From Actinomycetospora succinea (lineage in GTDB: Bacteria > Actinomycetota > Actinomycetes > Mycobacteriales > Pseudonocardiaceae), in assembly GCF_004363095.1 (NCBI RefSeq), contig NZ_SNYO01000002.1:62001-126000 (forward strand): a DNA stretch of 64,000 nucleotides, read 5' to 3'. The position numbers and the translations under genes were made by a program. Below are positions 52,478 to 61,346 of the stretch, in pieces. The stretch's first letter is position 1; each line of letters begins with the position of its first letter. Under the pieces are notes generated by a model. The model did not search any database. It was not told the DNA's origin and worked only from the letters and a program-made list of their open reading frames with translations.

Positions 52478-54096
52478 GGCGCCGAGAAGGCGAACCCCGG
52501 GTAGCCGGACGCGGCGAGCTGGTCGCAGTGCGCCCGGTAGTTCCCGACGCCGCCGATGTAGGCCATGAACACCCGCGGCTTGCCGGGCACGTTCGAGCCC
52601 ATGTACCAGGAGTTCGCGCGCGGGTAGAGCGTGTAGTCGCCGACCTCGCGGACGTGGTCGGTCCAGCCCCGCTCGGCGTCCTCGGTGGACTCGACGACGG
52701 TGTCGCCGCGGGCGTGGGCGTGCGCGACGGCGTCGGCGACGAAGTCCACGTGCTGCTCGATCGACACCATCATGTTCGACAGCACCGACGGGCTCCCCGG
52801 CCCCGTGATCGTGTACAGGTTCGGGAACCCGGCGACCTGAAGCCCGAGGTGGGTGACCGGCCCGTCCGCCCACTTGTCGGCCAGCGGCAGGCCCGCCCGG
52901 CCCCGGATGTCGATGGCGCCGAGGCTGCCCGTCATCGCGTCGAAGCCGGTGGCGAAGACGATGTCGTCCACCGCGTACTCGGCGTCCGACGTGCGGATCC
53001 CGGTCTCGGTGATCTCGGCCAGCGGCGTCTTCTTGAGGTCGACGAGGTGCACCGTCTCGCGGTTGAACGTCGCGTAGTACCCGCTGTCGAGGCACGGCCG
53101 CTTGGTGCCGAACGGGTGGTCGCGCGGGCTGAGCGTCTCGGCGACCTCCGGGTCGTCGACGATCTCCCGGATCTTCTCGCGCACGAACTCCGCGGCCGTC
53201 TCGTTGGCGTCGGCGTCGACGATGCTGTCGGTGTAGGAGGCCAGGAGCCCCACGAGGTTGCGGCCCCACACCGACTCGTACTTCGCGTGGCGCTCCGCGG
53301 GGTCGACCTCGAGCGCCGACTGCGTCGCCTCCTCCACGGGGACGCCGAAGCCGGACGTGCGGGCGGCCTCCCGGTGCTCGCGGTAGCCCCGCTTGCGCTC
53401 CGCCTGCGCCTCGTCGGAGAGCGGGGCGTTGTTGGCCGGCATGCTGAAGTTGGCGGTCCGCTGGAACACCGTGAGGTCCGCGGCCTCCTCCGCGATCAGC
53501 GGGATCGCCTGGATCCCCGACGACCCGGTACCGATCACCGCGACCCGCCGGCCGGTGAAGTCCACCTTCTCGTGGGGCCAGTGCGCGGTGTGGAACGTGC
53601 GGCCGGCGAAGCGCTCGACGCCCGGGATCTCGGGGAGCTTGGAGGTCGACAGGCACCCGGTGGCCATCACCAGCTGCTCGGTGTCGTACCGGTCGCCCGA
53701 CTCCGTGGTGACCGTCCACCGCCCGTCGGCGTCGCGGAAGTGCGCCGACGCCACGCGCGTGCCCAGGCGGACCCCGTCGTGCAGGCCGAAGCGGTCGGCG
53801 ACGTGGTGGATGTAGCGCAGGATCTCCGGCTGCGTCGGGTACTTCTCGGTCCAGTCCCACTCCTGCTCGAGCTCGGTGGAGAACGAGTACGAGTACTCCA
53901 TGCTCTCCACGTCGCAGCGGGCGCCGGGGTAGCGGTTCCAGAACCACGTGCCCCCGATGTCCTCGCCGGCCTCGAGGACGACGGTGTCCAGGCCGAGGCC
54001 GCGGAACCGGTGGAGCATGTAGAGCCCGAACAGGCCGGCGCCGACGACGAGGGCGTCGACGCGGCGGGCGGGAGTGGCGGTGGCAGGGGCGGTCAC
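52474..54096 (-). CDS. Baeyer-Villiger flavin monooxygenase
   Basis: A 540-residue type I Baeyer-Villiger monooxygenase that inserts oxygen next to a ketone using NADPH and FAD, giving an ester or lactone. The first Rossmann motif is VVGAGLFGLYML (about residues 17-28), the diagnostic fingerprint is FAGRTFHTAHWP (about 160-171), and the second Rossmann motif is VIGTGSSGIQ (about 184-193). The GGTWFWNRYPGARCD segment matches cyclohexanone/phenylacetone-type enzymes. GTG 54096 is preferred over GTG 54102 because GGAGG lies directly in front of the latter. It follows an esterase by 20 bp, so ester product and ester hydrolase are co-expressed. Confidence 0.94.
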   Translation of the reverse strand: MTAPATATPARRVDALVVGAGLFGLYMLHRFRGLGLDTVVLEAGEDIGGTWFWNRYPGARCDVESMEYSYSFSTELEQEWDWTEKYPTQPEILRYIHHVADRFGLHDGVRLGTRVASAHFRDADGRWTVTTESGDRYDTEQLVMATGCLSTSKLPEIPGVERFAGRTFHTAHWPHEKVDFTGRRVAVIGTGSSGIQAIPLIAEEAADLTVFQRTANFSMPANNAPLSDEAQAERKRGYREHREAARTSGFGVPVEEATQSALEVDPAERHAKYESVWGRNLVGLLASYTDSIVDADANETAAEFVREKIREIVDDPEVAETLSPRDHPFGTKRPCLDSGYYATFNRETVHLVDLKKTPLAEITETGIRTSDAEYAVDDIVFATGFDAMTGSLGAIDIRGRAGLPLADKWADGPVTHLGLQVAGFPNLYTITGPGSPSVLSNMMVSIEQHVDFVADAVAHAHARGDTVVESTEDAERGWTDHVREVGDYTLYPRANSWYMGSNVPGKPRVFMAYIGGVGNYRAHCDQLAASGYPGFAFSAP

Positions 54097-54116
54097 GGGC
54101 ACCTCCGGTGGCGGAC

Positions 54117-55037
54117 TCAGTGCGACGACGTGAGGTGCTTCGCGATCTCCTCGACGACGAAGTCCATCCCCACGGCGGCGCCGGGCAGGGTGAGCAGAGT
54201 GAAGAAGCCGTGCATCTGCCCGGGGACGAGCAGGGTCTCGACGGCGTTGCCGGCCTCGGCCAGCCGGCGCGCGTAGGCCTCGCCCTCGTCGCGCAGCGGG
54301 TCGTGCTCGGCGAGCAGGACGGCCGCCGGGGGCAGCCCGCCGAGGTCGTCGGCGCGCAGGGGCGAGGCGTCGGGCTCGCTGCGCGCCGCGGGGTCCGGGA
54401 CGTAGTGGCCCCAGAACCAGATCATGGCGGCGCGGCTGACGATGAGCTGGTTGGCGGGGTCGGTGTACGACGGCCGGTCGACGTTCGCGTCCGTGACGGG
54501 ATAGACCAGCACCTGCGCGGCGAGGGCCGGCCCGCCCGCGTCACGGGCGCGCCGGGCGACGATCGCGGTGAGGTTGCCACCCGCCGAGTCGCCGGCGGCG
54601 ATGATCGGCACCCTGGCACCCGCGAGCGTCTCGACGTGCTCGTCGACCCAGCGCAGCGCGGTCCACGCGTCGTCGACCGCCGCCGGGTACCGGTGCTCGG
54701 GCGCGAGCCGGTAGTCGACGAGCACCACCACGCACCCGGTGCGCACGGCGAGGGTCCGGCCGAGCGTCTCGAACTCGTCGAGCGCCCCGATCACCCAGCC
54801 GCCGCCGTGGAAGTAGACGACGACGCCACGCGCCGTGCCCTCGGGAACGATCACCCGCATCGGCACCGGGGCGTCCGCGGGCTCCACGACGAGCTCGACG
54901 TCCGGGCCCGGCCCGTACATCTCGGCCAGTGCCGGGCCGAGCTTGCGGGCCTCGTCCGGGGTCATGTCGCTGATCGGCGGAAGGCCGCTCTCGCCGAGCT
55001 GGGTCAGCAGTGCCGTGCTCGCGTCGTCGAGAGCCAT
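54117..55037 (-). CDS. Alpha/beta hydrolase, HSL-family esterase
   Basis: A 306-residue hormone-sensitive-lipase-type esterase. The oxyanion motif is YFHGGGWVIG (about residue 75), the nucleophile Ser is in AAGDSAGGNL (about 147-156), the Asp is in EHDPLRDEG, and the His is in QMHGFF. The paired Baeyer-Villiger gene downstream suggests it hydrolyses the ester or lactone formed there, as in acetone- and cyclic-ketone-degrading clusters. ATG 55037 starts it. A CTACC/GGTAG operator-like site is 17 bp upstream. Confidence 0.94.
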   Translation of the reverse strand: MALDDASTALLTQLGESGLPPISDMTPDEARKLGPALAEMYGPGPDVELVVEPADAPVPMRVIVPEGTARGVVVYFHGGGWVIGALDEFETLGRTLAVRTGCVVVLVDYRLAPEHRYPAAVDDAWTALRWVDEHVETLAGARVPIIAAGDSAGGNLTAIVARRARDAGGPALAAQVLVYPVTDANVDRPSYTDPANQLIVSRAAMIWFWGHYVPDPAARSEPDASPLRADDLGGLPPAAVLLAEHDPLRDEGEAYARRLAEAGNAVETLLVPGQMHGFFTLLTLPGAAVGMDFVVEEIAKHLTSSH

Positions 55038-55053
55038 GAGCCTCCGCTCGTCG

Positions 55054-55071
55054 CTACCAAACGATCGGTAG
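55054..55071. promoter_or_regulatory. Operator-like CTACCAAACGnnCGG site, copy 1
   Basis: CTACCAAACGATCGGTAG has CTACC/GGTAG arms and lies just upstream of the esterase-monooxygenase operon. It shares CTACCAAACGnnCGG with the site at 63751-63776. A TetR-type binder is likely from the symmetry, but no such regulator is encoded inside the visible cluster. Confidence 0.65.
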
Positions 55072-55110
55072 TCTAGATCGGCGTGGTCCTGATCACAACG
55101 TTGCGCAAGC

Positions 55111-55941
55111 TCACTTCCCCGTCGCGCCGGCGTCCACGGGCAGCGTCACGCCGGTGACGTAGCGGGACTCGTCGGACGCGAGCCAGAGCACGGCGTTGCT
55201 GACGTCCGCGGCGTCGACCCACGGCACCGGCAGCGCGTTGATCGACCGGAACACCGGCTCGGCCTGCTCGACGGTCGGGTGCTCCTCGCCGGGCACCATG
55301 AGCTTGTAGGTCGCCTCGTTGCGGATCATCGCGGTGTCGACGCCGGTGGGGTGCACCGAGTTCACGCGGATGCGGTGGCGGGCCAGCTCGTTCGCCAGCA
55401 CGCGCATGACCCCGACGACGCCGTGCTTCGCCGCGGCGTAGGCGACGGTGTTCGGCACGCCCTTGAGCCCGGCGGTCGAGCTGGTGAGGATCACCGAGCC
55501 GCCCTCGCCCCGGTCGATCATGGGCGGGACGGCGGCGCGGACGGTGCGGAAGACGCCGGTCAGATTGATCGCGATGGTCTCGTCCCACAGCGCGTCGTCG
55601 GTCGCCACGGCGGGCGCGGTCGGGAAGATGCCCGCGTTGGCGCAGACGATGTCGAGGCGCCCCAGGGTGCCGACGGCGTCGTCGACGACCTTCGCGAGCC
55701 CGCCGGTGTCCCGCACGTCGACGACGTGGGCGACCGCGCGCCGCCCCGCCGCGCGGACCTTCTCGGCGACGCGGTCGAGGTCGTCCTCGCGCGGCATGTC
55801 GATCGGTGCGCTGGGGATCGGGGCGCACGCGTCGACGAGCACGACGTCGGCGCCCTCCTCGGCGAGCCGCAGCGCGTGCGAGCGTCCCTGGCCGCGCGCG
55901 GCCCCGGTGATCAGGGCGACCTTGCCCTCGACCCGTCCCAT
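55111..55941 (-). CDS. Mycofactocin-coupled SDR-family oxidoreductase
   Basis: A 276-residue short-chain dehydrogenase of the mycofactocin-associated subfamily, which holds NAD tightly and passes electrons to mycofactocin. GKVALITGAARGQGRSHALRLAEEGADVVLVDACAP at the N-terminus and the extra loop PIDMPREDDLDRVAEKV are characteristic. ANAGIF, SSTAGLKG and YAAAKHGVVG give the catalytic Ser, Tyr and Lys. ATG 55941 follows GGGAGG. It is the last gene of the eight-gene operon and would oxidise the alcohol made by the P450 or a later hydroxy intermediate to a ketone. Confidence 0.94.
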   Translation of the reverse strand: MGRVEGKVALITGAARGQGRSHALRLAEEGADVVLVDACAPIPSAPIDMPREDDLDRVAEKVRAAGRRAVAHVVDVRDTGGLAKVVDDAVGTLGRLDIVCANAGIFPTAPAVATDDALWDETIAINLTGVFRTVRAAVPPMIDRGEGGSVILTSSTAGLKGVPNTVAYAAAKHGVVGVMRVLANELARHRIRVNSVHPTGVDTAMIRNEATYKLMVPGEEHPTVEQAEPVFRSINALPVPWVDAADVSNAVLWLASDESRYVTGVTLPVDAGATGK

Positions 55942-55958
55942 GCCGGACCTCCCTGTGC

Positions 55959-56774
55959 TCAGAACTCCGCGGTGCCGGTCACCGCGTCCCGGCCGTCGGC
56001 GTGGCGCAGCGCGAACCGGCCGTCGTCGCGCGCGACCGGGGTGACGACGTCGCCGGCCACGACCGTCGCGCGGAAGCGGGCGTCGAACGCCGTGAGCGTC
56101 GCGCCCGGGGCCCGCGCGGTGAGGTGGGTCAGCGCGTAGGCGAGGTTCGCGGGGCCCTGGTTGACGCACGCGCGGCCGAGGCCCGCGGCGGCCGCGGCGT
56201 CCGGGTCGAGGTGGATCGGGTTGGGGTCGCGCAGCAGGAGCGCCATCAGCTTCATCTCGTCGGCGCGGACGGTGATCGACGGTCCGAGGTGCTCGGTGCT
56301 CTCGGGGACGTTCTCGCGCGTCCCGGACGCCGCCGGCGCGTCGGTGATCCCCGGTCGCGGCAGCAGGAACCCGTAGGTCGCGGTGAGCACCGGGGCGCCG
56401 TCGCGCAGCAGGTCGAGCACCATCTCGACCTCGTCGACGACCCCCAGCACGCGTCCCCGCCGGCGCCGGACGCCGGTGATGCCGCCCCGCACCTCGTGCT
56501 CGACGTCGAGCACCAGCGGGCCGGCGAACCGCGCGCCGAACCGCCCCAGCAGCGGCCCCTCGTCGAGCGCGCAGCCGAAGCTCTCGAACAGCTCCCCGAG
56601 CGAGCACCCCATCCCCCGCTGCGGCGCGAGGAACGCCCAGATCGGGTGCGGGTGCGCCGCGCGCGGGGCCCGCACCGCGTCGTGCATCAGCAGGCTCTCG
56701 TAGCCCTCGACGCGGCACGTGCCGCCGGGCAGCCGCCGGCCGGCGAGCTCCTCGGGGGCCGGGACCGTCGTCAC
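55959..56774 (-). CDS. MaoC-like double-hotdog hydratase
   Basis: A 271-residue protein with two hotdog domains. The C-terminal one carries the hydratase-2 pattern LRDPNPIHLDPDAAAAAGLGRACVNQG (about 190-216), with the Asp/His pair of R-specific enoyl-CoA hydratases. The N-terminal domain is the non-catalytic cap. GTG 56774 overlaps the upstream ligase stop (GTGA). It likely hydrates an enoyl-CoA in the same pathway as the crotonase at 61347, or acts on the opposite stereoisomer. Confidence 0.87.
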   Translation of the reverse strand: MTTVPAPEELAGRRLPGGTCRVEGYESLLMHDAVRAPRAAHPHPIWAFLAPQRGMGCSLGELFESFGCALDEGPLLGRFGARFAGPLVLDVEHEVRGGITGVRRRRGRVLGVVDEVEMVLDLLRDGAPVLTATYGFLLPRPGITDAPAASGTRENVPESTEHLGPSITVRADEMKLMALLLRDPNPIHLDPDAAAAAGLGRACVNQGPANLAYALTHLTARAPGATLTAFDARFRATVVAGDVVTPVARDDGRFALRHADGRDAVTGTAEF

Positions 56775-58351
56775 GCGCCCACCCGCGGCGCCTCGGTGAT
56801 CCCCGCGGCCGCGAGCTCCTCGGCGATCCGGCCTCGCAGCTCGACCTTGCGGATCTTGGTGCCCGACATCGGCCACGCCTCGACGAAGCGCACGTAGCGC
56901 GGCACGCGGAAGCTCGCGATCCGCCCGACGCAGTGGGCGATCAGCTCCTCGGCGGTCGCGGTCGCGCCGGGCGCGAGCTGGACGAACGCGGCGGGCACCT
57001 CGACGTAGCGGGCGTCCGGCGCGGCGACGACCGCGACGACGCCCACCGCGGGGTGGGTGAGCAGGTGGTTCTCGATCTCGGCGGCCGACACGTTCTCGCC
57101 GCCGACCTTGAGCATGTCCTTGAGGCGCGTGCGGAACGTGACGCGGCCGTCGGCGTCGACCGTGACGACGTCGCCGGTGTGCACCCAGCCTTGGGCGTCG
57201 ATCGTCGCGGCGGTGGCCTCGGGGTCGCGGAAGTAGCCGTCGAACGCGGTCGGCCCCCGGAACAGCAGCTCGCCCGGGGTGTCGGGCGGGAGGTCGCGCC
57301 CGGTCTCCGGGTCGACCACGCGCACGCGCATGCCCGGCATCGGGTGGCCACCGGTGGTCAGGCGGGCGTCGAGCGGGTCGTCGAGGCGACCGAGGGCGAG
57401 GAACGCCGACGACTCGGTCATCGCGACGCACGAGACGTGGGCCGCCTGCGGGACGCGGTCGGCCATCGTCCGCAGCCGCTCGGGCACCCCAACCGCCATG
57501 ACGAGCCGGATCCGCTGCAGGTCCCGGTCGGGGAAGTCGGGGCGGTCCAGCACCGGCATCCAGATCGTCTCGAACGCCGCGAGCGCGACCGTGATCCGCT
57601 CGGACTCCAGCAGGGCCGGCGTCGTCGTCGGGTCGAAGAAGCCGGGGTGGACGAACGCGGCGCGGGCGGTCAGGGCCGACAGCGCGAACGTGATGCCGCC
57701 GCCGTGGAAGAGCGGGATCGCGGTCCAGATGCGGTCGGCGGGCGTGAGCGCCATCCGCTCGGCGATCCCGGCCGCGAGCCGCACGAGCGCCTCGTGGGAG
57801 AGCAGCGCGCCCTTCGGCGCCGCGGTCGTGCCGGACGTGTAGACGAGCACGGCGGCGTCGCGGACGCGGGTGCCGGCCTGGGCGTCGGCCACCGGCGCCG
57901 TGTCGTGGTCGCCGAGCTCCGCCAGGGTGGCCACCGCCCGCAGCTCCGGCGTCGGGCCCGCGGCGACGGCCCGGCGCGCGAGGTCGTCAAGGTCCGGCGC
58001 GCCGGGGGTGCTCGGGGGCGCGGTGACGACGAGCGCGGCGCCGGAGTGCACGACGACGTGGCGCACCTCGTCGGGGCGGTAGCGGGCGTTGACGGGCACG
58101 GCCACCGCCCCGACCCGCGTCACGGCGAGCAGGAGCGCGACCAGGTCGGCGGAGGCGGGCAGGAGCAGCGCCACCCGGTCGCCCGCGGTCACCCCGAGCG
58201 CGAGCAGCGCGGCGGCGTGGCGCACCGACCGGTCGGCGAGCGCGCCGACGGTCAGCCGCTCGCCGTCGGCGAAGACCAGGGCCTCGGCGTCCGGGTCGAG
58301 CGCGGCGGACTCGTCGACGAGCTCGTGCAGGGTCGTGACGCGGGGTCTCAT
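56771..58351 (-). CDS. AMP-dependent acyl-CoA synthetase
   Basis: A 526-residue adenylate-forming ligase. VLVYTSGTTAAPKG (about residues 165-178) is the P-loop-like motif, the hinge is HTGDVVTVD (about 397), RLKDMLKVGGENVS (about 413-426) is the A8 region, and the catalytic lysine is in SGTKIRKVE. The start ATG 58351 overlaps the P450 stop and the stop overlaps the next gene, so it is fully coupled within the operon. It would activate the acid released by the esterase or an external acid. Confidence 0.93.
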   Translation of the reverse strand: MRPRVTTLHELVDESAALDPDAEALVFADGERLTVGALADRSVRHAAALLALGVTAGDRVALLLPASADLVALLLAVTRVGAVAVPVNARYRPDEVRHVVVHSGAALVVTAPPSTPGAPDLDDLARRAVAAGPTPELRAVATLAELGDHDTAPVADAQAGTRVRDAAVLVYTSGTTAAPKGALLSHEALVRLAAGIAERMALTPADRIWTAIPLFHGGGITFALSALTARAAFVHPGFFDPTTTPALLESERITVALAAFETIWMPVLDRPDFPDRDLQRIRLVMAVGVPERLRTMADRVPQAAHVSCVAMTESSAFLALGRLDDPLDARLTTGGHPMPGMRVRVVDPETGRDLPPDTPGELLFRGPTAFDGYFRDPEATAATIDAQGWVHTGDVVTVDADGRVTFRTRLKDMLKVGGENVSAAEIENHLLTHPAVGVVAVVAAPDARYVEVPAAFVQLAPGATATAEELIAHCVGRIASFRVPRYVRFVEAWPMSGTKIRKVELRGRIAEELAAAGITEAPRVGA

Positions 58352-59586
58352 CGCGTCGTCCCGGCCGGCACGCCGTCGTGGGTCACCGGCAACGACGTCT
58401 GCGCGCGCGAGGCGATCGTCGGCAGGTACTCGGGGTCGCCCTCGACGCGCAGCCCCGGCAGCCGGCGCAGCAGCGTGCCGACGGCGATGCGGGTCTCGAT
58501 GCGCGCGAGCTGGGCGCCGATGCAGGCGTGGATGCCGCGCCCGAACGCGATGTGGGTGGCGCGCTCGCGGGCGAGGTCGACCGTGTCCGGGTCGGCGAAG
58601 CGCTCGGGGTCGCGGTTGGCGCCGCAGAGCAGCAGGTAGACGCGCTCGCCCTGGCGGATCGTGTGCCCCCGCAGCTCGTGGTCCTCGACGACCCAGCGCA
58701 CCAGCACCTTGATCGGCCCCACGAGCCGCAGCGCCTCCTCGACGGCCGGGTTGACCAGCGCCGGGTCGTCGCGCACGCGGTCGCGCAGCGCGGGGTCGGC
58801 GGTGAGCAGGCGGACGGCGTTGGCGATGGCGTTGGTCGTCGTCTCGTGGCCGGCGAACAGCAGCAGCGCGCACATGCCGACGAGCTCGTCGTCGGAGAGC
58901 CCGTCCTGCTCGGTGCCGTCACTGATCATCGCCGAGAGCATGTCGCCGCCCGGGTCGTGACGGCGGTGCGCGACCAGCTCGCGGAAGTAGCCCGCCATCT
59001 CCTCGAGCCCGCGCAGGGCCCGCTCGTGGCGGTCGGGGCGCGCGTCGCCACCGGCGCCGAACGCCACGAGGGCGAGCTCGTCGGACCACTCGCGGAAGCG
59101 GTCGCGGTCCCGCGGCGGCGCGCCGAGCATCTCGGCGATGACGATGGCGGGCAGCGGGTAGGCGACGCCGGCGACGAGGTCGGTGCCGTCGTCCGCCAGG
59201 AACGCGTCCACCAGCTCGTCGACGAGGGCCTGGATCCGGTCCTCCATGGCGGCGATCTGCTGCTGCTTGAACGCCGCCCCGGCCAGGCGCCGCAGGCGGG
59301 TGTGCGCGGGCGGGTCGGTGACGACCATCCACTCGCTGATGAGCCCGAGGACCCGGTGCGTCGCGTCCGCGGGCTGCGTGCGGCGCTGCATGACGGGTCG
59401 CACCCGGTCCGACGACAGTGCCGGGTTGCGGAACGCGGCGACGACGTCGTCGAAGCGCGTGACCAGCCACGCGCGGTGCGCCGGGCTCCAGTGCACGGGG
59501 TCGTGCGCGCGCAGCACCGCGGCGGCGGCGTCGGGGTCGCGGACGGCCTCGGGGGTGAGGAGGTCGTCGGGGAGCTCGAGGGTCAT
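58348..59586 (-). CDS. Cytochrome P450
   Basis: A 412-residue P450. The I-helix is LLFAGHETTTN (about residue 243), the K-helix EEALRLVGP, and the haem loop FGRGIHACIGA near residue 353. ATG 59586 overlaps the luciferase-like gene's stop. Being inside a catabolic operon it probably performs the first hydroxylation of the growth substrate, as terpene- and steroid-degrading P450s do. No ferredoxin is seen nearby. Confidence 0.95.
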   Translation of the reverse strand: MTLELPDDLLTPEAVRDPDAAAAVLRAHDPVHWSPAHRAWLVTRFDDVVAAFRNPALSSDRVRPVMQRRTQPADATHRVLGLISEWMVVTDPPAHTRLRRLAGAAFKQQQIAAMEDRIQALVDELVDAFLADDGTDLVAGVAYPLPAIVIAEMLGAPPRDRDRFREWSDELALVAFGAGGDARPDRHERALRGLEEMAGYFRELVAHRRHDPGGDMLSAMISDGTEQDGLSDDELVGMCALLLFAGHETTTNAIANAVRLLTADPALRDRVRDDPALVNPAVEEALRLVGPIKVLVRWVVEDHELRGHTIRQGERVYLLLCGANRDPERFADPDTVDLARERATHIAFGRGIHACIGAQLARIETRIAVGTLLRRLPGLRVEGDPEYLPTIASRAQTSLPVTHDGVPAGTTR

Positions 59587-60521
59587 GGCGCACCTCCGAC
59601 GGGGGCGAGCTCGAGTCCGGGCCGCAGCACGTCGGTGACCAGCTCGAGGTGGCGGTCGACGACGTCCGCGGGCAGCCCGCCGAGGTCGGCGAAGCAGAAG
59701 ACGTCGGTGACGGGGAGCCGCGCGGCCAGCGGCGCCAGCTGCTCGCGGATCGCGGCCACGGCGTCGTCGGCGGTGAGGACGCGCAGTCTCGGGAAGGTGG
59801 TGTCGCCCTTCGTGGCTGCGGCGTCGTCGTTGCCGGAGTACGACGCGCGGTTGCGGCGCGCGGCCGCACGGACCTCCTCCTTCGCGGCGTCCGGGTCGTC
59901 GGCGAGCAGGACGTTGACGAGCCCGCCGAGGCGGCCCTCGCGACCACCCAGCCCCTCGAGGTACGGGTCGACCAGGGCCGGGTCGAGCCACAGCAGCCCG
60001 GCGCCGACGCGCCCGGCGAGGCGCGCGCCGCGCGGGCCGCGCGCGCCGACCCACGTCGGCAGCGGGTCCTGCACCGGCGCGGGGGTGACGGTGCCGTCGG
60101 CCCAGAGCCCGGGCAGCCGGCGCAGCTGGTCCTCGAGCGTCGTGTAGCGGGCGCGGTGGTCGGCGCCGACCCGCGCGAACTCGGCGGCGCTCCAGCCCGC
60201 GCCGACGCCGAGCTCGAGCCGTCCGCCGGAGATCAGGTCGACGACCGCGGCCTGCTCGGCGAGCGTCTCCGCCGGGAGCATCGGCCCGATCACCACGGCC
60301 GTGCCGACACGCAGGGTCCGGGTCCGCGCGGCGATCGCCGCGGTCGCGGTCAACGGGGCGGGCAGGTAGCCGTCGGCGAACCCGTGGTGCTCGGTGACCC
60401 ACGCGGCCTCGAGCCCGCGGCGCTCGGCGTCGGCGACGCGGTCGAGCGTGCGCGCGTAGACGTCGGCGCCGCGCGTGCCGGGCGGGATGCGCAGGTCGAG
60501 GTACAGCCCGACGCGCGTCAT
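59583..60521 (-). CDS. LLM-class flavin-dependent oxidoreductase
   Basis: A 312-residue luciferase-like enzyme. AAWVTEHHGFADGYLPAPL (about residues 39-57) and ISGGRLELGVGAGW (about 97-110) are the family signatures. Flavin type (FMN or F420) cannot be decided. Both ends overlap the neighbours by 4 bp, so it is tightly coupled in the operon. It could act as a second monooxygenase or as an F420-linked reductase. Confidence 0.9.
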   Translation of the reverse strand: MTRVGLYLDLRIPPGTRGADVYARTLDRVADAERRGLEAAWVTEHHGFADGYLPAPLTATAAIAARTRTLRVGTAVVIGPMLPAETLAEQAAVVDLISGGRLELGVGAGWSAAEFARVGADHRARYTTLEDQLRRLPGLWADGTVTPAPVQDPLPTWVGARGPRGARLAGRVGAGLLWLDPALVDPYLEGLGGREGRLGGLVNVLLADDPDAAKEEVRAAARRNRASYSGNDDAAATKGDTTFPRLRVLTADDAVAAIREQLAPLAARLPVTDVFCFADLGGLPADVVDRHLELVTDVLRPGLELAPVGGAP

Positions 60522-61345
60522 CGCAGCGCCTTCGCGAGCCCCAGGCGGTCGCGGACCACCTGGCCGGCGACCACGTGCCCGTCGGCGACGGTGACGAGCG
60601 CGGCGGCGTGCAGGGTCGCCGGGGCACCGACCTGCTGGTCACAGCCGTCCAGCCCGCCCCGGAACCGGCCGTGCACGGTCACGTGCACCGCGGCCCGGTC
60701 GCCGGCGGTGAACAGGTCGTCGACGACGACGTCGTCGATGTCGATCAACGGGTCGGGGTCCCGCCCGTCGTCCAGCACCACGTCACCGACCGCCGGCGCC
60801 CCCTGATCGGCCCACGCGGCGGCGACCTTCTCGACGGCGGCGTCGGGCTCGCGGGCGACGGTGTCCCACGGCGCGAGGGCCGGCGACGGCACCGTGTCCG
60901 GAATGCCGTCGGCGAGCTGGCGGCGGCGGGCCAGGTAGTCCTGCTCGACGCGGTTGGCGGTCAGGCGGGTGCCGTTCCACGCGTAGAGCCCGATGCCGCG
61001 CCAGGCGGCCGGCGCGCCGTCGTGGCGCACCGAGGCGCCGTGCTCGGAGAACAGCAGGGCGAGGCGCTCACCGTTGCTGACGACGTCGTGGACGGTGAGC
61101 CCGAGGCCCGGGAACTGCTCGAGCTGGCGCCGCGTCGCGGGCTTGTAGGCCTCGTCGCGGCCGGCGACCTCGTGCGGGCCCATGCGCAGCACGTAGTCGG
61201 GCTCCATGATCTCGTCGCAGACCGCGAGGTCGTGGGAGTTGGTGTAGTCGACGACGTAGCGGCGCATGAGCGCCACGAACGGATCGGGCTGTGTCGATCG
61301 TCGAGCTCCCCTATCGGCGTGCTCGTCTGGATGCTCCGTCTCCAT
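60518..61345 (-). CDS. Protein with two NTF2/SnoaL-like domains
   Basis: A 275-residue protein that reads as two NTF2-like cones in tandem. The first (about residues 22-145) is SnoaL-ester-cyclase-like, with YVVDYTNSHDLAVCDEIMEPDYVLRMGP and YLARRRQLADG. The second (about 165-275) is weaker and includes TAGDRAAVHVTVHGRFRGG and VADGHVVAGQVVRDRLGL. Such folds catalyse isomerisation, cyclisation or hydrolysis, or have no enzymatic role. ATG 61345 is one base from the crotonase stop. Confidence 0.82.
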   Translation of the reverse strand: METEHPDEHADRGARRSTQPDPFVALMRRYVVDYTNSHDLAVCDEIMEPDYVLRMGPHEVAGRDEAYKPATRRQLEQFPGLGLTVHDVVSNGERLALLFSEHGASVRHDGAPAAWRGIGLYAWNGTRLTANRVEQDYLARRRQLADGIPDTVPSPALAPWDTVAREPDAAVEKVAAAWADQGAPAVGDVVLDDGRDPDPLIDIDDVVVDDLFTAGDRAAVHVTVHGRFRGGLDGCDQQVGAPATLHAAALVTVADGHVVAGQVVRDRLGLAKALR

Positions 61346-61346
61346 G

